The notes under the pieces: generated by a model
What the model was told of the DNA's origin: nothing
What the model saw: the letters and a program-made list of their open reading frames with translations, nothing else
Databases searched by the model: none
Part shown: piece by piece, positions 8,874-17,621 of the stretch
How the letters are laid out: every line of letters starts with the position of its first letter
Position numbering within the stretch: the stretch's first letter is position 1
Position numbers and translations under genes: made by a program
Source of the DNA: Caldalkalibacillus mannanilyticus JCM 10596
GTDB taxonomy: Bacteria > Bacillota > Bacilli > Caldalkalibacillales > JCM-10596
Length of the DNA stretch: 64,000 nt
Reading direction: 5' to 3'
NCBI RefSeq assembly: GCF_000615945.1
Contig: NZ_BAMO01000027.1
Span: 1-64,000 of the forward strand

Positions 8874-8999
8874 AATAGGAAAGGATATTTAAAAGCGAAA
8901 AAAGAAAAAAAGTTATCTGAGGATTTAACAAAGGCGAGCGAAAGTAGCTTAGATTTTTGGGATAATGATGTAGATGATGAGGTTTGGAATGATGTATAA
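8874..8999 (+). pseudogene. Remnant of a small antitoxin-like gene
   Basis: An open stretch without a start codon encodes a tail containing YLKAKKEKKLSEDLTK then SLDFWDNDVDDEVWNDV and a stop at 8997. Small Bacilli/Clostridia antitoxin-type proteins (DUF2281-like) carry this kind of acidic, tryptophan-rich end. The N-terminal half is missing, because the upstream sequence belongs to the SRPBCC gene and a stop at 8871 closes the frame. No toxin gene is adjacent. The family assignment is from memory of the motif and is tentative. Confidence 0.4.
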
Positions 9000-9032
9000 A
9001 CAAAATAAACAACAATTAAATCTAGAATAGAA

Positions 9033-9055
9033 GGGCTGCGATGGCAGTCCTTTTT
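9033..9055 (+). terminator. Intrinsic terminator
   Basis: GGGCTGC pairs with GCAGTCC around CGATG-type loop bases, then TTTTT. A near-identical element occurs at 18642-18668. Confidence 0.75.
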
Positions 9056-9078
9056 GGGTGTAAAGAGGAGGTTTATTA

Positions 9079-11103
9079 ATGCGTAGTAATAGTAGAAATT
9101 ATCTAAGTATAGAAGAGATTATTTCTTTACCAACCTTATCAGGTACAAACATAAGTGATGATGGTAAAAATGTAGCATTTGTCAAGAGGACAACGAACTG
9201 GAAAGAAAATAAATATAGTAATCACATATGGATATATGAAAAAGACAAGGGGCAATGTTATCCATTAACAACTGGAGATGTAGATTGTACACACCCATTA
9301 TGGTCTCCAGATTCTAGACATATTGCATACCTTAGTTCAGTTGGTGACGGGGAAAATAAGAAAAATCAGATTTTTGTTAGGTCAATTGATAGGGAGAGTA
9401 GGGTTCAAATTACTAATGAGAAAGAAGGGGTAAGTGAATTCAAATGGGAGCCTACTGGCAAGGGCTTTTATTATGTTGCTCAGTCAAAAGAATCTGAAAC
9501 AATAAAGAAACGCAAGGAACTATATGGAGATTTCCATCATATAGACAAGGAGTACCAGAATCATTGTTTATTTTATATTAAATTAGAAAAAGGGATGATA
9601 CCAAAATCCAATGATAAATTGGAGTACCCAGAAGGTTCTAGTAGTGATGGTAAGAATAAATATGAAAACGAAAATAGAGTTGCGTATCAACTAACTGATG
9701 GTAAAAATTTTCATATCCATGAATTTGATATCTCAAATGATGGGAAAAAGGTTGTATTCATGACTACCCCAACCCCAAATATAGACGATGATCCGAATGG
9801 AGATCTATACATATTAGATATTAAAGCTGGAGAGTTACATAAGATTAATACAAATAAGTTATTGGAGGGAAGTGTTTGTTTTTCTCCTGATGGTACCAAA
9901 ATATGTTATAGAGCAAGCATAAGGGAAAAGGATTACTATAAGACCAATATAAAAGACAGTACGCTAGAGATATGTGATATTCATAGTGGAGAGCTAATTC
10001 AACCCTTAGCAGATTTTGATAGCACTGTTATTCCAATACGATGGACAGCTAAAGGGATTTTAATGAAATGGCAGGATAAAACTAATTATCTTATTGGCTT
10101 ACTTTCTGAGGATGGCAATGTAGAGATGCTAAGTGAAAAAATAGATTGCTGTATAATAGATGCTTCTATAACAGGGGATGGAAATCATATATCATATAAT
10201 AAGGCTACATCAAATGAAATCTTTGAAGTCTATTTAGATGATAAAAAAATATCAAACGAGAATAGCATTTTTGAGAGGAAACTTAAAAGTAACAGGGAAA
10301 TAATCTCATGGAAAAGTAGTGATGGTCTTGAAATAGAAGGGGTACTGTCAACCCCGATAGAATTTGATTCAAATAAAAGATACCCTTTATTGGTAGTAAT
10401 CCATGGTGGGCCAACGTGGGCATCTTTCCCAATACCTTCAGTCTGTTTCGAAGAAAAATATCCTATTGAGCAGTTTGTTGAAAAGGGCTTTATCGTTTTA
10501 GAACCAAACTACAGGGGAAGTTCAGGATATGGTAATGAATTCTTAAAAGCAAACTATAGAAAACTGGGAATTGGTGACTACGATGATGTTATATCTGGAG
10601 TGGATAGACTAGTTGACAAGGGTATTGCAGATAAGGATAGAGTAGGGGTTATGGGATGGAGCCAAGGGGGATATATATCAGCCTTCTGTTCTACATTTAG
10701 TGATAGATTTAAGGCTATATCAGTTGGAGGTGGAATTAGTAATTGGAGTACCCATTATGTAAATACAGATATGCATTACTATATTAGGACGTATTTAGGA
10801 AATGATCCATGGAATGATCCAGAGATATATGCTCACACTTCACCAATGACATATATTAAATCAGCCTGTACTCCCACATTGATCCAACATGGTGAAACGG
10901 ATGCAAGAGTTCCAGCTACAAATGCATATGAGCTATATCAAGGACTAAGGGATATGGATGTTGATACAGAACTAGTTATATTTAAAGGAATGGGGCATAG
11001 TTCTGACCAGCCAGGAATTAATGTAGCTATTATGAAGCAGAATTTGATGTGGTTTTCACACTATATTCTTGGAGAAAGTATGAAAGATTTTAGGGTGTTA
11101 TGA
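9079..11103 (+). CDS. S9-family serine peptidase (prolyl oligopeptidase / acylaminoacyl peptidase-like)
   Basis: 674 residues with no signal peptide. Residues about 20-390 form a beta-propeller of WD40-like (PD40) repeats (for example SPDSRHIAYLSSVG, SPDGTKICY). Residues about 420-670 are an alpha/beta hydrolase peptidase domain with nucleophile S528 (GWSQGGY), D608 (HGETDARV) and H640 (GMGHS). The propeller restricts access, so short peptides are the likely substrate. GAGGAGG upstream supports ATG 9079. It stands as a single gene. Confidence 0.92.
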   Translation: MRSNSRNYLSIEEIISLPTLSGTNISDDGKNVAFVKRTTNWKENKYSNHIWIYEKDKGQCYPLTTGDVDCTHPLWSPDSRHIAYLSSVGDGENKKNQIFVRSIDRESRVQITNEKEGVSEFKWEPTGKGFYYVAQSKESETIKKRKELYGDFHHIDKEYQNHCLFYIKLEKGMIPKSNDKLEYPEGSSSDGKNKYENENRVAYQLTDGKNFHIHEFDISNDGKKVVFMTTPTPNIDDDPNGDLYILDIKAGELHKINTNKLLEGSVCFSPDGTKICYRASIREKDYYKTNIKDSTLEICDIHSGELIQPLADFDSTVIPIRWTAKGILMKWQDKTNYLIGLLSEDGNVEMLSEKIDCCIIDASITGDGNHISYNKATSNEIFEVYLDDKKISNENSIFERKLKSNREIISWKSSDGLEIEGVLSTPIEFDSNKRYPLLVVIHGGPTWASFPIPSVCFEEKYPIEQFVEKGFIVLEPNYRGSSGYGNEFLKANYRKLGIGDYDDVISGVDRLVDKGIADKDRVGVMGWSQGGYISAFCSTFSDRFKAISVGGGISNWSTHYVNTDMHYYIRTYLGNDPWNDPEIYAHTSPMTYIKSACTPTLIQHGETDARVPATNAYELYQGLRDMDVDTELVIFKGMGHSSDQPGINVAIMKQNLMWFSHYILGESMKDFRVL

Positions 11104-11225
11104 TTAAAAAATGAATATCTTCATAGGAAACAGTGTACCATAGGAGCAAGTATCACATCATAGAGAATTGCTTAACCTATATCTAAAATATTAAATAAAG
11201 AGCATTAATTAAATAAGGATCGAAA

Positions 11226-12446
11226 TTAGGAGGGAAATTTTTCTTCAATATTTGAATCAATGAACCTAAAGTAGGGTAGAAATATTCCCAATAATGAAAT
11301 AGTACAAATGATCGAGCCAATTAGTAAGTACAGGGGGCGTGTCCCCCATAATTCCCCCAGAAAGCTACCTATAATCACACCTAAGGGCATAGCACCTCTA
11401 ATAATGAATAGTCGAACTGAGGAAACCTTTCCCATTAAGTGGTTGGGCACGGTTTGTTGAAATATTGTTATATTTTGCACACTAAAAAACGCCATCGCAA
11501 TTCCAGCGATAATCTCCGTAAAAATGGCAAAAATGATGCTGTTATTAATGCTTAACGAGATAAATGTTAGACCACCAATTACTAAAGCACCCATCATAAT
11601 GATTCTACGACTTTTATATGTCACTCTTCCAACTAACATTGAACCGATTACATATCCAAATGGAAAACTTGCCATAAAGTATCCATATTCAGAATAACTC
11701 CCTGATAATTCTTCAGTTATATAAGGGAGAGTTATTACCATGGTAACCCCTACCCCAAATTGTACAAAAGCTAAGAAAATTCCTAGCCAAACGATAATTG
11801 GTTGTTTGAAGAAATAGGATATACCTTCTACGAACTGTTCCATCCAAGTTTTCCGTATATCCTGTGTCACTTTTGTTTCTTTTATAAATAGCAATAATGT
11901 TCCACTTATAATAAGAATGGTACTAACAAAAATAAATGTTGGTGTAACACCAATGTATTCTACAACGAAACCACCTAATATTGGAGCTAGGAAAGTCATT
12001 AGTCTTACTGTGCCATCAATATAAGCATTTGCAGAGCTTAATTGTTCTTTTATCACAATAGTTGGAGTAATTGCTTGGTTAGCAGGTGTATAGATTGGAG
12101 TTATTAACCCTACTATTATTTGAACCGTATATATATGCCACGGTTCGAGGTTTCCCAAAAGCAATGCCAAGAGTGGTATTAAGAATATCAGCCCTCTAGT
12201 CCATTGGGATAATATCATGGTCCACTTTCGGCTCCATCTATCAATAAATGGACCAATGAACAATTGCAGAATTAGAGACGGTATAAAATAAAGTAACCAC
12301 ATACTCCCTAATGCCATTGTAGAATTTGTAAGTTGATAGATAAGGATTGAGTTGCAAAAAGTACCAAAAGCACCTCCTAATTCGGAGACACCGTTACCAA
12401 TCCATACAAAAACAAATGAACGATTTTTTAAAATGCTATTACTCAC
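11226..12446 (-). CDS. MFS exporter
   Basis: About 406 residues with roughly 12 hydrophobic segments. GxxxDRWSRK (about residue 70: GPFIDRWSRKWTM) is the conserved loop 2-3 motif of major facilitator drug exporters, and the protein resembles the macrolide/multidrug efflux subgroup. The preferred start is GTG 12446, because GAGGG directly abuts the in-frame ATG at 12452. It lies 22 bp downstream of an ArsR-like regulator gene in the same direction, so the pair is probably one operon with regulator first. The substrate is unknown. Confidence 0.85.
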   Translation of the reverse strand: MSNSILKNRSFVFVWIGNGVSELGGAFGTFCNSILIYQLTNSTMALGSMWLLYFIPSLILQLFIGPFIDRWSRKWTMILSQWTRGLIFLIPLLALLLGNLEPWHIYTVQIIVGLITPIYTPANQAITPTIVIKEQLSSANAYIDGTVRLMTFLAPILGGFVVEYIGVTPTFIFVSTILIISGTLLLFIKETKVTQDIRKTWMEQFVEGISYFFKQPIIVWLGIFLAFVQFGVGVTMVITLPYITEELSGSYSEYGYFMASFPFGYVIGSMLVGRVTYKSRRIIMMGALVIGGLTFISLSINNSIIFAIFTEIIAGIAMAFFSVQNITIFQQTVPNHLMGKVSSVRLFIIRGAMPLGVIIGSFLGELWGTRPLYLLIGSIICTISLLGIFLPYFRFIDSNIEEKFPS

Positions 12447-12468
12447 AGCCATCCCTCTTTAATATTCA

Positions 12469-13512
12469 TTACTTATTTAAGAAAAGGTTTAATTCTTTAG
12501 CTAAAAATTCAAGAGCTTTCTTTTTAAGTGAATACTTCGATTCGTTGATTTCAACTAATTTAGCTGCCCTAAGAATCTTGAGGTGATGATGAATGGTAGA
12601 CTTAGCGATATTTAATTGATTCGTGATCTCCTGTAAGGCTCGATCTTCTTCGTACAATAGTTTGACGATTCTCATACGAACCTCATCGCCTAACGCCTTA
12701 TGTTTAAGTACCAAAAAGTTGTTTGGAGCATATCGATCATTAGGAGAAATACTTTCATTTGCTATTGGATAGTAAAACACTTTTGTATCCTCTATATCTG
12801 CTTCTATATTCCAAGGCCGATAGATATATTGAGGGATCAACAGCACATTACTCACACTTGGTTCGGGTAAATAAGTGAGCCCTCCAGTTGACCATTCAAC
12901 TAGTTCTTCGGGAGTCATTTTTTCTAGCATCTCTTTTTTTGTATCATAATCAGTTCGTAAGATCGTATCTAGTTTCTCAGACTCTTTCTTTATAACAGTT
13001 TCATACCAGCCTCTCATCACACTAATCAGATGTTTTTTTAGATTGTCAGTATTTGAATGACTTATGAATTCAATATAGCTAGGAAAAAATGGATTATTTC
13101 TTGTTAAAAATTTCAATTCCCTAATAGCTGATTTCTCACCAAGAGCAGCTTGATATCTAATATCTTGGAATTCCATTCCTATAAAAGGTAAACAAACAAA
13201 TTTGATATCATTGTCAGGTATATCCTGTATGTATGAAGTGAACTCCGATATGTCAGAAAATCTCCTTTTGTGTAGCAATTGAAGTATCGCTTTCCAGGTA
13301 TTGTTCCTTTCTACATAATCCAATTGTTCTAGTAATTCATTCGATAAAGAACTTTTAATGTCTTTCCAATAATCAAGTGACTTTTCTAATGTTTTAAGTA
13401 GTGGAGTATTGGTAATCGCAGCTATTCCTAAAGCACACTCCCATAATATTGAGTATTCAAGTTGTATCTTGTAAGTCTCCCTCTTCCTACTTGTAAGATT
13501 TAAAACTTCCAA
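12469..13512 (-). CDS. ArsR-like winged-helix regulator with large N-terminal domain (DUF5937-type)
   Basis: About 347 residues. The winged helix-turn-helix is C-terminal: LGDEVRMRIVKLLYEEDRALQEITNQLNIAKSTIHHHLKIL, followed by the wing. The long N-terminal domain probably senses a ligand. TTG 13512 is preferred because GAGGTG precedes it at six bases; a GTG at 13542 has no ribosome binding site. It is cotranscribed with the MFS exporter and likely controls it, as in other regulator-exporter pairs. The ligand is unknown. Confidence 0.8.
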   Translation of the reverse strand: MEVLNLTSRKRETYKIQLEYSILWECALGIAAITNTPLLKTLEKSLDYWKDIKSSLSNELLEQLDYVERNNTWKAILQLLHKRRFSDISEFTSYIQDIPDNDIKFVCLPFIGMEFQDIRYQAALGEKSAIRELKFLTRNNPFFPSYIEFISHSNTDNLKKHLISVMRGWYETVIKKESEKLDTILRTDYDTKKEMLEKMTPEELVEWSTGGLTYLPEPSVSNVLLIPQYIYRPWNIEADIEDTKVFYYPIANESISPNDRYAPNNFLVLKHKALGDEVRMRIVKLLYEEDRALQEITNQLNIAKSTIHHHLKILRAAKLVEINESKYSLKKKALEFLAKELNLFLNK

Positions 13513-13748
13513 ATTTAACACCTCGTTTTTTGAGATTTTCACCTATCTAATATTCTATAACTATCAAACTTTTTATTCAATATTTTTAGAACGAAAGAAC
13601 TGAAGTTCATTTTGATTTAGTTTCACGGGTTTATACTTCTACAAAATTAGCTTGCGATCGAATCTTTCAAAAGCTTCAGGCTGCTGTTTAATATTTCTCG
13701 ATCTTAGACATGAACTTTGTGTCAGTTAAGAATAAATATCATTCAACG

Positions 13749-13778
13749 TTGACATACATACAGAATGTATGTAAAAAT
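13749..13778 (+). promoter_or_regulatory. Promoter with embedded TetR-type operator
   Basis: -35 TTGACA lies at 13749-13754, with an A/T-rich -10 at about 13772-13778. A perfect 21-bp inverted repeat, ACATACAT-ACAGA-ATGTATGT (13752-13772), fills the spacer, so bound repressor would block RNA polymerase. The cotranscribed TetR gene at 14228 is the obvious candidate binder. Confidence 0.8.
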
Positions 13779-13803
13779 AAAGGAAAAAGGAGAGTGTTAC
13801 TAT

Positions 13804-14226
13804 ATGAAAATTAGCAGTGTATATCCTGTTATCATGACAGATAAAGTGAGAGAAGTTGCAGATTTTTATATCTCTATTTTCAATTTTGAAACAACCTTTA
13901 ATTCAGATTGGTATATAAGTCTTGTTCTTAAGCAGGAAGACAAACAGTTTGAACTGGCTATTCTTGATTATCAGCATGAAACAATACCAGAAGTATATCG
14001 GAAAAAGGCTGGCGGATTTTTGATCAATCTTGAAGTTGAAAATGCCATGGAATTGTACGAAGCATTGGTTAAGGAAAACAAAGTTAGCATAGTGAAAAAC
14101 CTAAAGGATGAGGACTTTGGGCAGAGACATTTCATAATAACGGATCCGGCAGGCATACTCATTGATGTTATTGAGAATATTCCACCAACAGAGGAATTCT
14201 TGAAAATGTATCAATTGGAGGATTAA
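13804..14226 (+). CDS. VOC/glyoxalase-family protein
   Basis: 140 residues, a single glyoxalase/bleomycin-resistance fold: SSVYPVIMTDKVREVADFYISIFNF at the start and HFIITDPAGILIDVIE near the end, where the acidic residue of a metal site may sit. ATG 13804 is chosen because AAAAGGAGAG lies upstream and the in-frame ATG at 13765 lies inside the operator palindrome. It is separated by one base from the TetR gene, so the two are cotranscribed. It may bind or degrade the compound sensed by that regulator; the ligand is unknown. Confidence 0.83.
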   Translation: MKISSVYPVIMTDKVREVADFYISIFNFETTFNSDWYISLVLKQEDKQFELAILDYQHETIPEVYRKKAGGFLINLEVENAMELYEALVKENKVSIVKNLKDEDFGQRHFIITDPAGILIDVIENIPPTEEFLKMYQLED

Positions 14227-14227
14227 C

Positions 14228-14836
14228 ATGAAAAATCAGGAGCAGTCAGAGTTGACAAAAGCCAGAATATTAGAGGTGGCTTATAAAGAATTCTCTCAAA
14301 AGGGCTATGCAAATGTTGCTTTAGAAGAAATCGTTCAACAAACAAATTTGACCAGAGGAGCAATATATCATCACTTCAAAAGTAAGAAAGGGCTATTTCA
14401 AGCTGTAGTGGAAGAACTACAGAAAAATGTAGCTAATGAGGTAGAGAAAGCAGCAATTCTTCATGAGGATAACTGGCAGGCATTAATTGATGGTTCAATG
14501 GCGTTTATTCGCACGATGCTTAACGAGGAATACCGTAGAATACTTATTGTAGATGCTCCAACTGTACTAGGGTGGAATATGTGGGAAGAAATTGATGATA
14601 AGCATTCTGAGAGACATCTGAAAGACCATCTCACTAGAATGCATGAGATGGGAGAGTTAAAGGATATTTCTATTGATGCTTTATCTTCAATCCTTTCCGG
14701 CTCCATGAATGAAGCAGTTATGTGGATTGGAAAGAAAAAAGACATAGACACTGCAATTAATGAAGCAAGTGTAATAATAGAGCACATACTCCGCGCATTT
14801 AGGAGAAATGGTATTGATGGCTCAAAAATTGAATGA
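14228..14836 (+). CDS. TetR/AcrR-family regulator
   Basis: 202 residues. The N-terminal HTH spans about residues 9-56, with the typical ALEEIVQQTNLTRGAIYHHFKSK. The C-terminal domain resembles TetR_C members that control drug or xenobiotic genes. It is cotranscribed with the VOC gene (stop TAA 14224-14226, next ATG 14228) from a promoter that contains a perfect palindrome, which suggests autoregulation. No efflux pump is adjacent. Confidence 0.88.
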   Translation: MKNQEQSELTKARILEVAYKEFSQKGYANVALEEIVQQTNLTRGAIYHHFKSKKGLFQAVVEELQKNVANEVEKAAILHEDNWQALIDGSMAFIRTMLNEEYRRILIVDAPTVLGWNMWEEIDDKHSERHLKDHLTRMHEMGELKDISIDALSSILSGSMNEAVMWIGKKKDIDTAINEASVIIEHILRAFRRNGIDGSKIE

Positions 14837-14846
14837 GGGATGATTG

Positions 14847-15239
14847 TTATTTAGCTGCCCATATTTCAATTTCTAATTGTATATCTTCTAATCCTAAGGC
14901 ATTTACATAAGCAACGGTCATTGAGGGGGAAGGCTTACCAAAAAAGCCATCATATACATTATAAAAGTAATCCCAGTCAATTTTTTCTGTTGACCATATA
15001 TTAACCTTAATCACATTATCCGGTGTTAAATCTATACTCTTCAACAAATTTGATATATTTAAAAAGGTATTGTCTACTTGTTGATTGAATTGTTTTGGAA
15101 AATTTCCATCTAAATCTGCTCCGACTTGACCAGAAAATGTGTAAAATGTTGCATTAGGCTCTATTTTTGTTATGTGAGTATAATTACCTACTGCTTTACT
15201 TACTCCTGAAGAATCTAATCTACTAACTACATTACTCAT
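14847..15239 (-). CDS. RidA-family (YjgF/YER057c) protein
   Basis: 130 residues, the standard size. The fold markers FYTFSGQVGADLDGNFP, NVIKVNIW and PSMTVAYVNALGLEDIQLEIEIWA match the RidA superfamily of reactive enamine/imine deaminases. The conserved Arg of archetypal RidA (in the PxRxxV region) is replaced by Met-Thr (PSMTVAYV), so it may belong to a paralogous subgroup without that chemistry. The start at 15239 follows GAAAGGA on the minus strand; longer frames extend into intergenic DNA. It is divergent from a truncated MocR gene. Confidence 0.83.
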   Translation of the reverse strand: MSNVVSRLDSSGVSKAVGNYTHITKIEPNATFYTFSGQVGADLDGNFPKQFNQQVDNTFLNISNLLKSIDLTPDNVIKVNIWSTEKIDWDYFYNVYDGFFGKPSPSMTVAYVNALGLEDIQLEIEIWAAK

Positions 15240-15422
15240 TATATATAGTCCTTTCTGTATTGGGATGGTAAAATTTCGATCACGATGCACGATGTAATTG
15301 TCCATATAACACAAGTATACATGTAAATGTAAAATTTTTGAATAATAAGCTACAGCCCCTCGCTGGAAACGAAACTCCGGCAAGGGGGATATGATCAGGA
15401 CCAAGTTCTTAAGTTTTTCTAT

Positions 15423-16103
15423 ATGATTTCTCGGTTTCACAACCCACTAGATACGTCTTATTCAGAAAAAGATAAGAAAACGATTGTAGAATTAGCAAAT
15501 AAGTACGATGTGTATCTAGTTGAGGACGATTATTTGGTGGATTTAGAAAGCAATAACAAAAGGCTACCTGCTTTTTATTATGATGATAATGGCAGGGTTA
15601 TTTATATTAAAAGCTTTTCCAAAACTTTTATGCCTGGTATTAGGATAGGAGCAGCAGTTATAAATGAAGAACTAAAAAAACAGTTTTTAATTCATAAAAG
15701 ATGTACAGACCTCAATACTTCCGTATTGGCTCAGGGAGCCTTGGAGATTTTTATTCATAGTGGTATGTATAAAAAGCACATTGTTAAGGTGAAATCAGAA
15801 TATAGAAAAAAGATGAACTATGTAAGAGGGATTTTAGGGAAATTCAGCGGGAATGGAGTTGATTTTTACGTTCCCGAAACTGGTATATTCGTTTGGTTTA
15901 GACTTCCAGATCATGTGCAGCTAAATTCCCTAGTTAATAACCTTAAATGTAAAAATGTTTGGATCAGTCAAGGCTCAGATTATTTTATAAATAATGTGTT
16001 ACCAGAAAAAGCTTTTAGGATATGCATCTCAAATTCATCGCTAGAGGATATAAAAACTGGCATGACACATATTAAGAAAGAAATAAAAAAAGCAATGACT
16101 TAA
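15423..16103 (+). pseudogene. MocR-type regulator, only the C-terminal half of its aminotransferase domain
   Basis: The 226-residue open frame corresponds to the C-terminal half of a fold-type I aminotransferase domain: the PLP-lysine motif YIKSFSKTFMPGIRIG, the preceding YLVEDDYLVDLE, and the late Arg in KAFRICISN. A complete MocR/GabR regulator is about 470 residues with an N-terminal GntR winged helix. Here that helix and the first half of the enzyme domain are missing. Only about 180 bp separate the frame from the RidA start, so they are absent, not frameshifted. MocR genes often sit divergently from their targets, so it may once have controlled the RidA gene. Confidence 0.8.
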
Positions 16104-16227
16104 GGATGGTTCGTCAAGTGGGGGAGATGGAGACATTTGGTTTTTTAGGGTCAAATGAAGATGGAGTAATACTTTTAAGTTCTGATATTGGAGCTAACGT
16201 TGGATAATTCTTCAAATCTATGAAAAG

Positions 16228-16257
16228 CCTCCTCAAACATAAGTTGAGGAGGTTTTT
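16228..16257 (+). terminator. Intrinsic terminator
   Basis: CCTCCTCAA pairs perfectly with TTGAGGAGG around a 7-nt loop, followed by TTTTT. Confidence 0.9.
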
Positions 16258-16305
16258 AATGACTCAAGTAGAACGAAAATAGGCTATATCCTACTGGTTT
16301 CAGGT

Positions 16306-16977
16306 TTATGGCAACTCCTTCTTAAATATGGTTTCTAAACCATCCCAATAAAGTGAATATTTATGATTGTAAACCGGATTATAGTTACTGTAAGACAATT
16401 CGAAAACTTGTAATACATGGTCGGAAAAAGAAAATGCATCAGTATCTGCAAACTTTTCATGAGAAATCTCTTTTGAAAGCCATTCATTTGCTTCGACCTG
16501 TAACAGCTCAATATCGTAAGTTGTATATCCTTGATTACTTACTATTCCAATATATAAAATATTATGCCTTTGATCAGCATTCTCAAGCAACTGAATAAAG
16601 ACATTATCTGCTACAAATGTTTTTTGGCTCTTCAATTTGTAGGTATCCGTATCATAGATTACGGCAATTGTTCTATCAAAGCCAAAAGCATGAGGGGTAT
16701 TTTTAACCTTGAAAATCGCCAATATTTCGGAAGCCCCAGTCGAAGTGAAACTTCCATATATGATAGAATTCAATCTGATAAGCTCATCCAAAGTTTTATC
16801 ACTTTCTGCACTCAAATAGTCATCCTGGCTTCTGTCAATTTGAGCTTGAAGTCTATCCGATAGCTGCTCATATTCACGGGTACTATCCATTGAATTGGCT
16901 CCTTGATCTAACGAACAGCTGCTGAGTATCACTAAGACTATTAATACTAAAATCAAAATAGATAATTTTCGACTCAT
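16306..16977 (-). CDS. Predicted lipoprotein of unknown function
   Basis: 223 residues. A hydrophobic signal ends in the lipobox LSSC with the lipidated Cys at position 21, so the mature protein is anchored outside the membrane. The mature part (YEQLSDRLQAQIDRSQDDY..., then a beta-rich region) matches no family I recognise. A Shine-Dalgarno GGAGAG precedes the start. It stands alone, convergent to the truncated MocR. Confidence 0.72.
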   Translation of the reverse strand: MSRKLSILILVLIVLVILSSCSLDQGANSMDSTREYEQLSDRLQAQIDRSQDDYLSAESDKTLDELIRLNSIIYGSFTSTGASEILAIFKVKNTPHAFGFDRTIAVIYDTDTYKLKSQKTFVADNVFIQLLENADQRHNILYIGIVSNQGYTTYDIELLQVEANEWLSKEISHEKFADTDAFSFSDHVLQVFELSYSNYNPVYNHKYSLYWDGLETIFKKELP

Positions 16978-17082
16978 GATTTTCTCTCCTTTTCAAGAAG
17001 GGTTAGTACTTTGTTTGTGGAATAGACTTACAAATAAAGCGAGTGAATGTAACATTTTTTCAGGGAGGTAGTTAAATAAATA

Positions 17083-17412
17083 ATGAATTTTATCAAAAAA
17101 ATAAATTTAAAGAAAAAGCTCATCTTTATAGTACTTATAGCAATAATTTTTTTGTTATTGCATTCAACCCCAAGTATGGCATTAAGAACACAAGTATTTA
17201 TTATGGGTTATCCCCATATTGCTTTAACCACTGAGATTATTGACGATGAATATCATAATGAAGTAGATCAAGAGAAATTTGCTGAATTAAATGCCAAAGC
17301 ATATACCCTTACTAAACCACCAATTGAAAAAGCTACTCAAGGAGAGTTAAGAAACTATCTTGTAAGGAAATCTGGATTTTTATATTTTGCTGAATACTAC
17401 GGTGAGGGCTAA
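17083..17412 (+). CDS. Small exported or membrane-anchored protein
   Basis: 109 residues. Positively charged N-terminus (KKINLKKK) followed by a hydrophobic stretch IFIVLIAIIFLLLHS and a possible signal-peptidase site near SMALRT, then a charged soluble part. GGGAGG lies upstream. No recognised family. It is next to, but divergent from, the lipoprotein gene. Confidence 0.6.
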   Translation: MNFIKKINLKKKLIFIVLIAIIFLLLHSTPSMALRTQVFIMGYPHIALTTEIIDDEYHNEVDQEKFAELNAKAYTLTKPPIEKATQGELRNYLVRKSGFLYFAEYYGEG

Positions 17413-17621
17413 AGATCTTATGTATTAACGAGTATGTTACTAATTTGTCAATCTGTCAATTCTTTTCCAAAGAAAAAATAGGATATTGTAATGGTTAATT
17501 CATGCCATGCTAATGATTGCAAATAATTTTATAGTACATTAGGATTACTTATATCAATATTGATGCACAAATAAGAGAGGAGAATAGTGAGGTATTCTGT
17601 ACAAATACATCATTATAAAAA

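Noticed and set aside
16106-16207. 33-codon frame after the truncated MocR gene
   Set aside because: No ribosome binding site and no recognisable family; probably chance.
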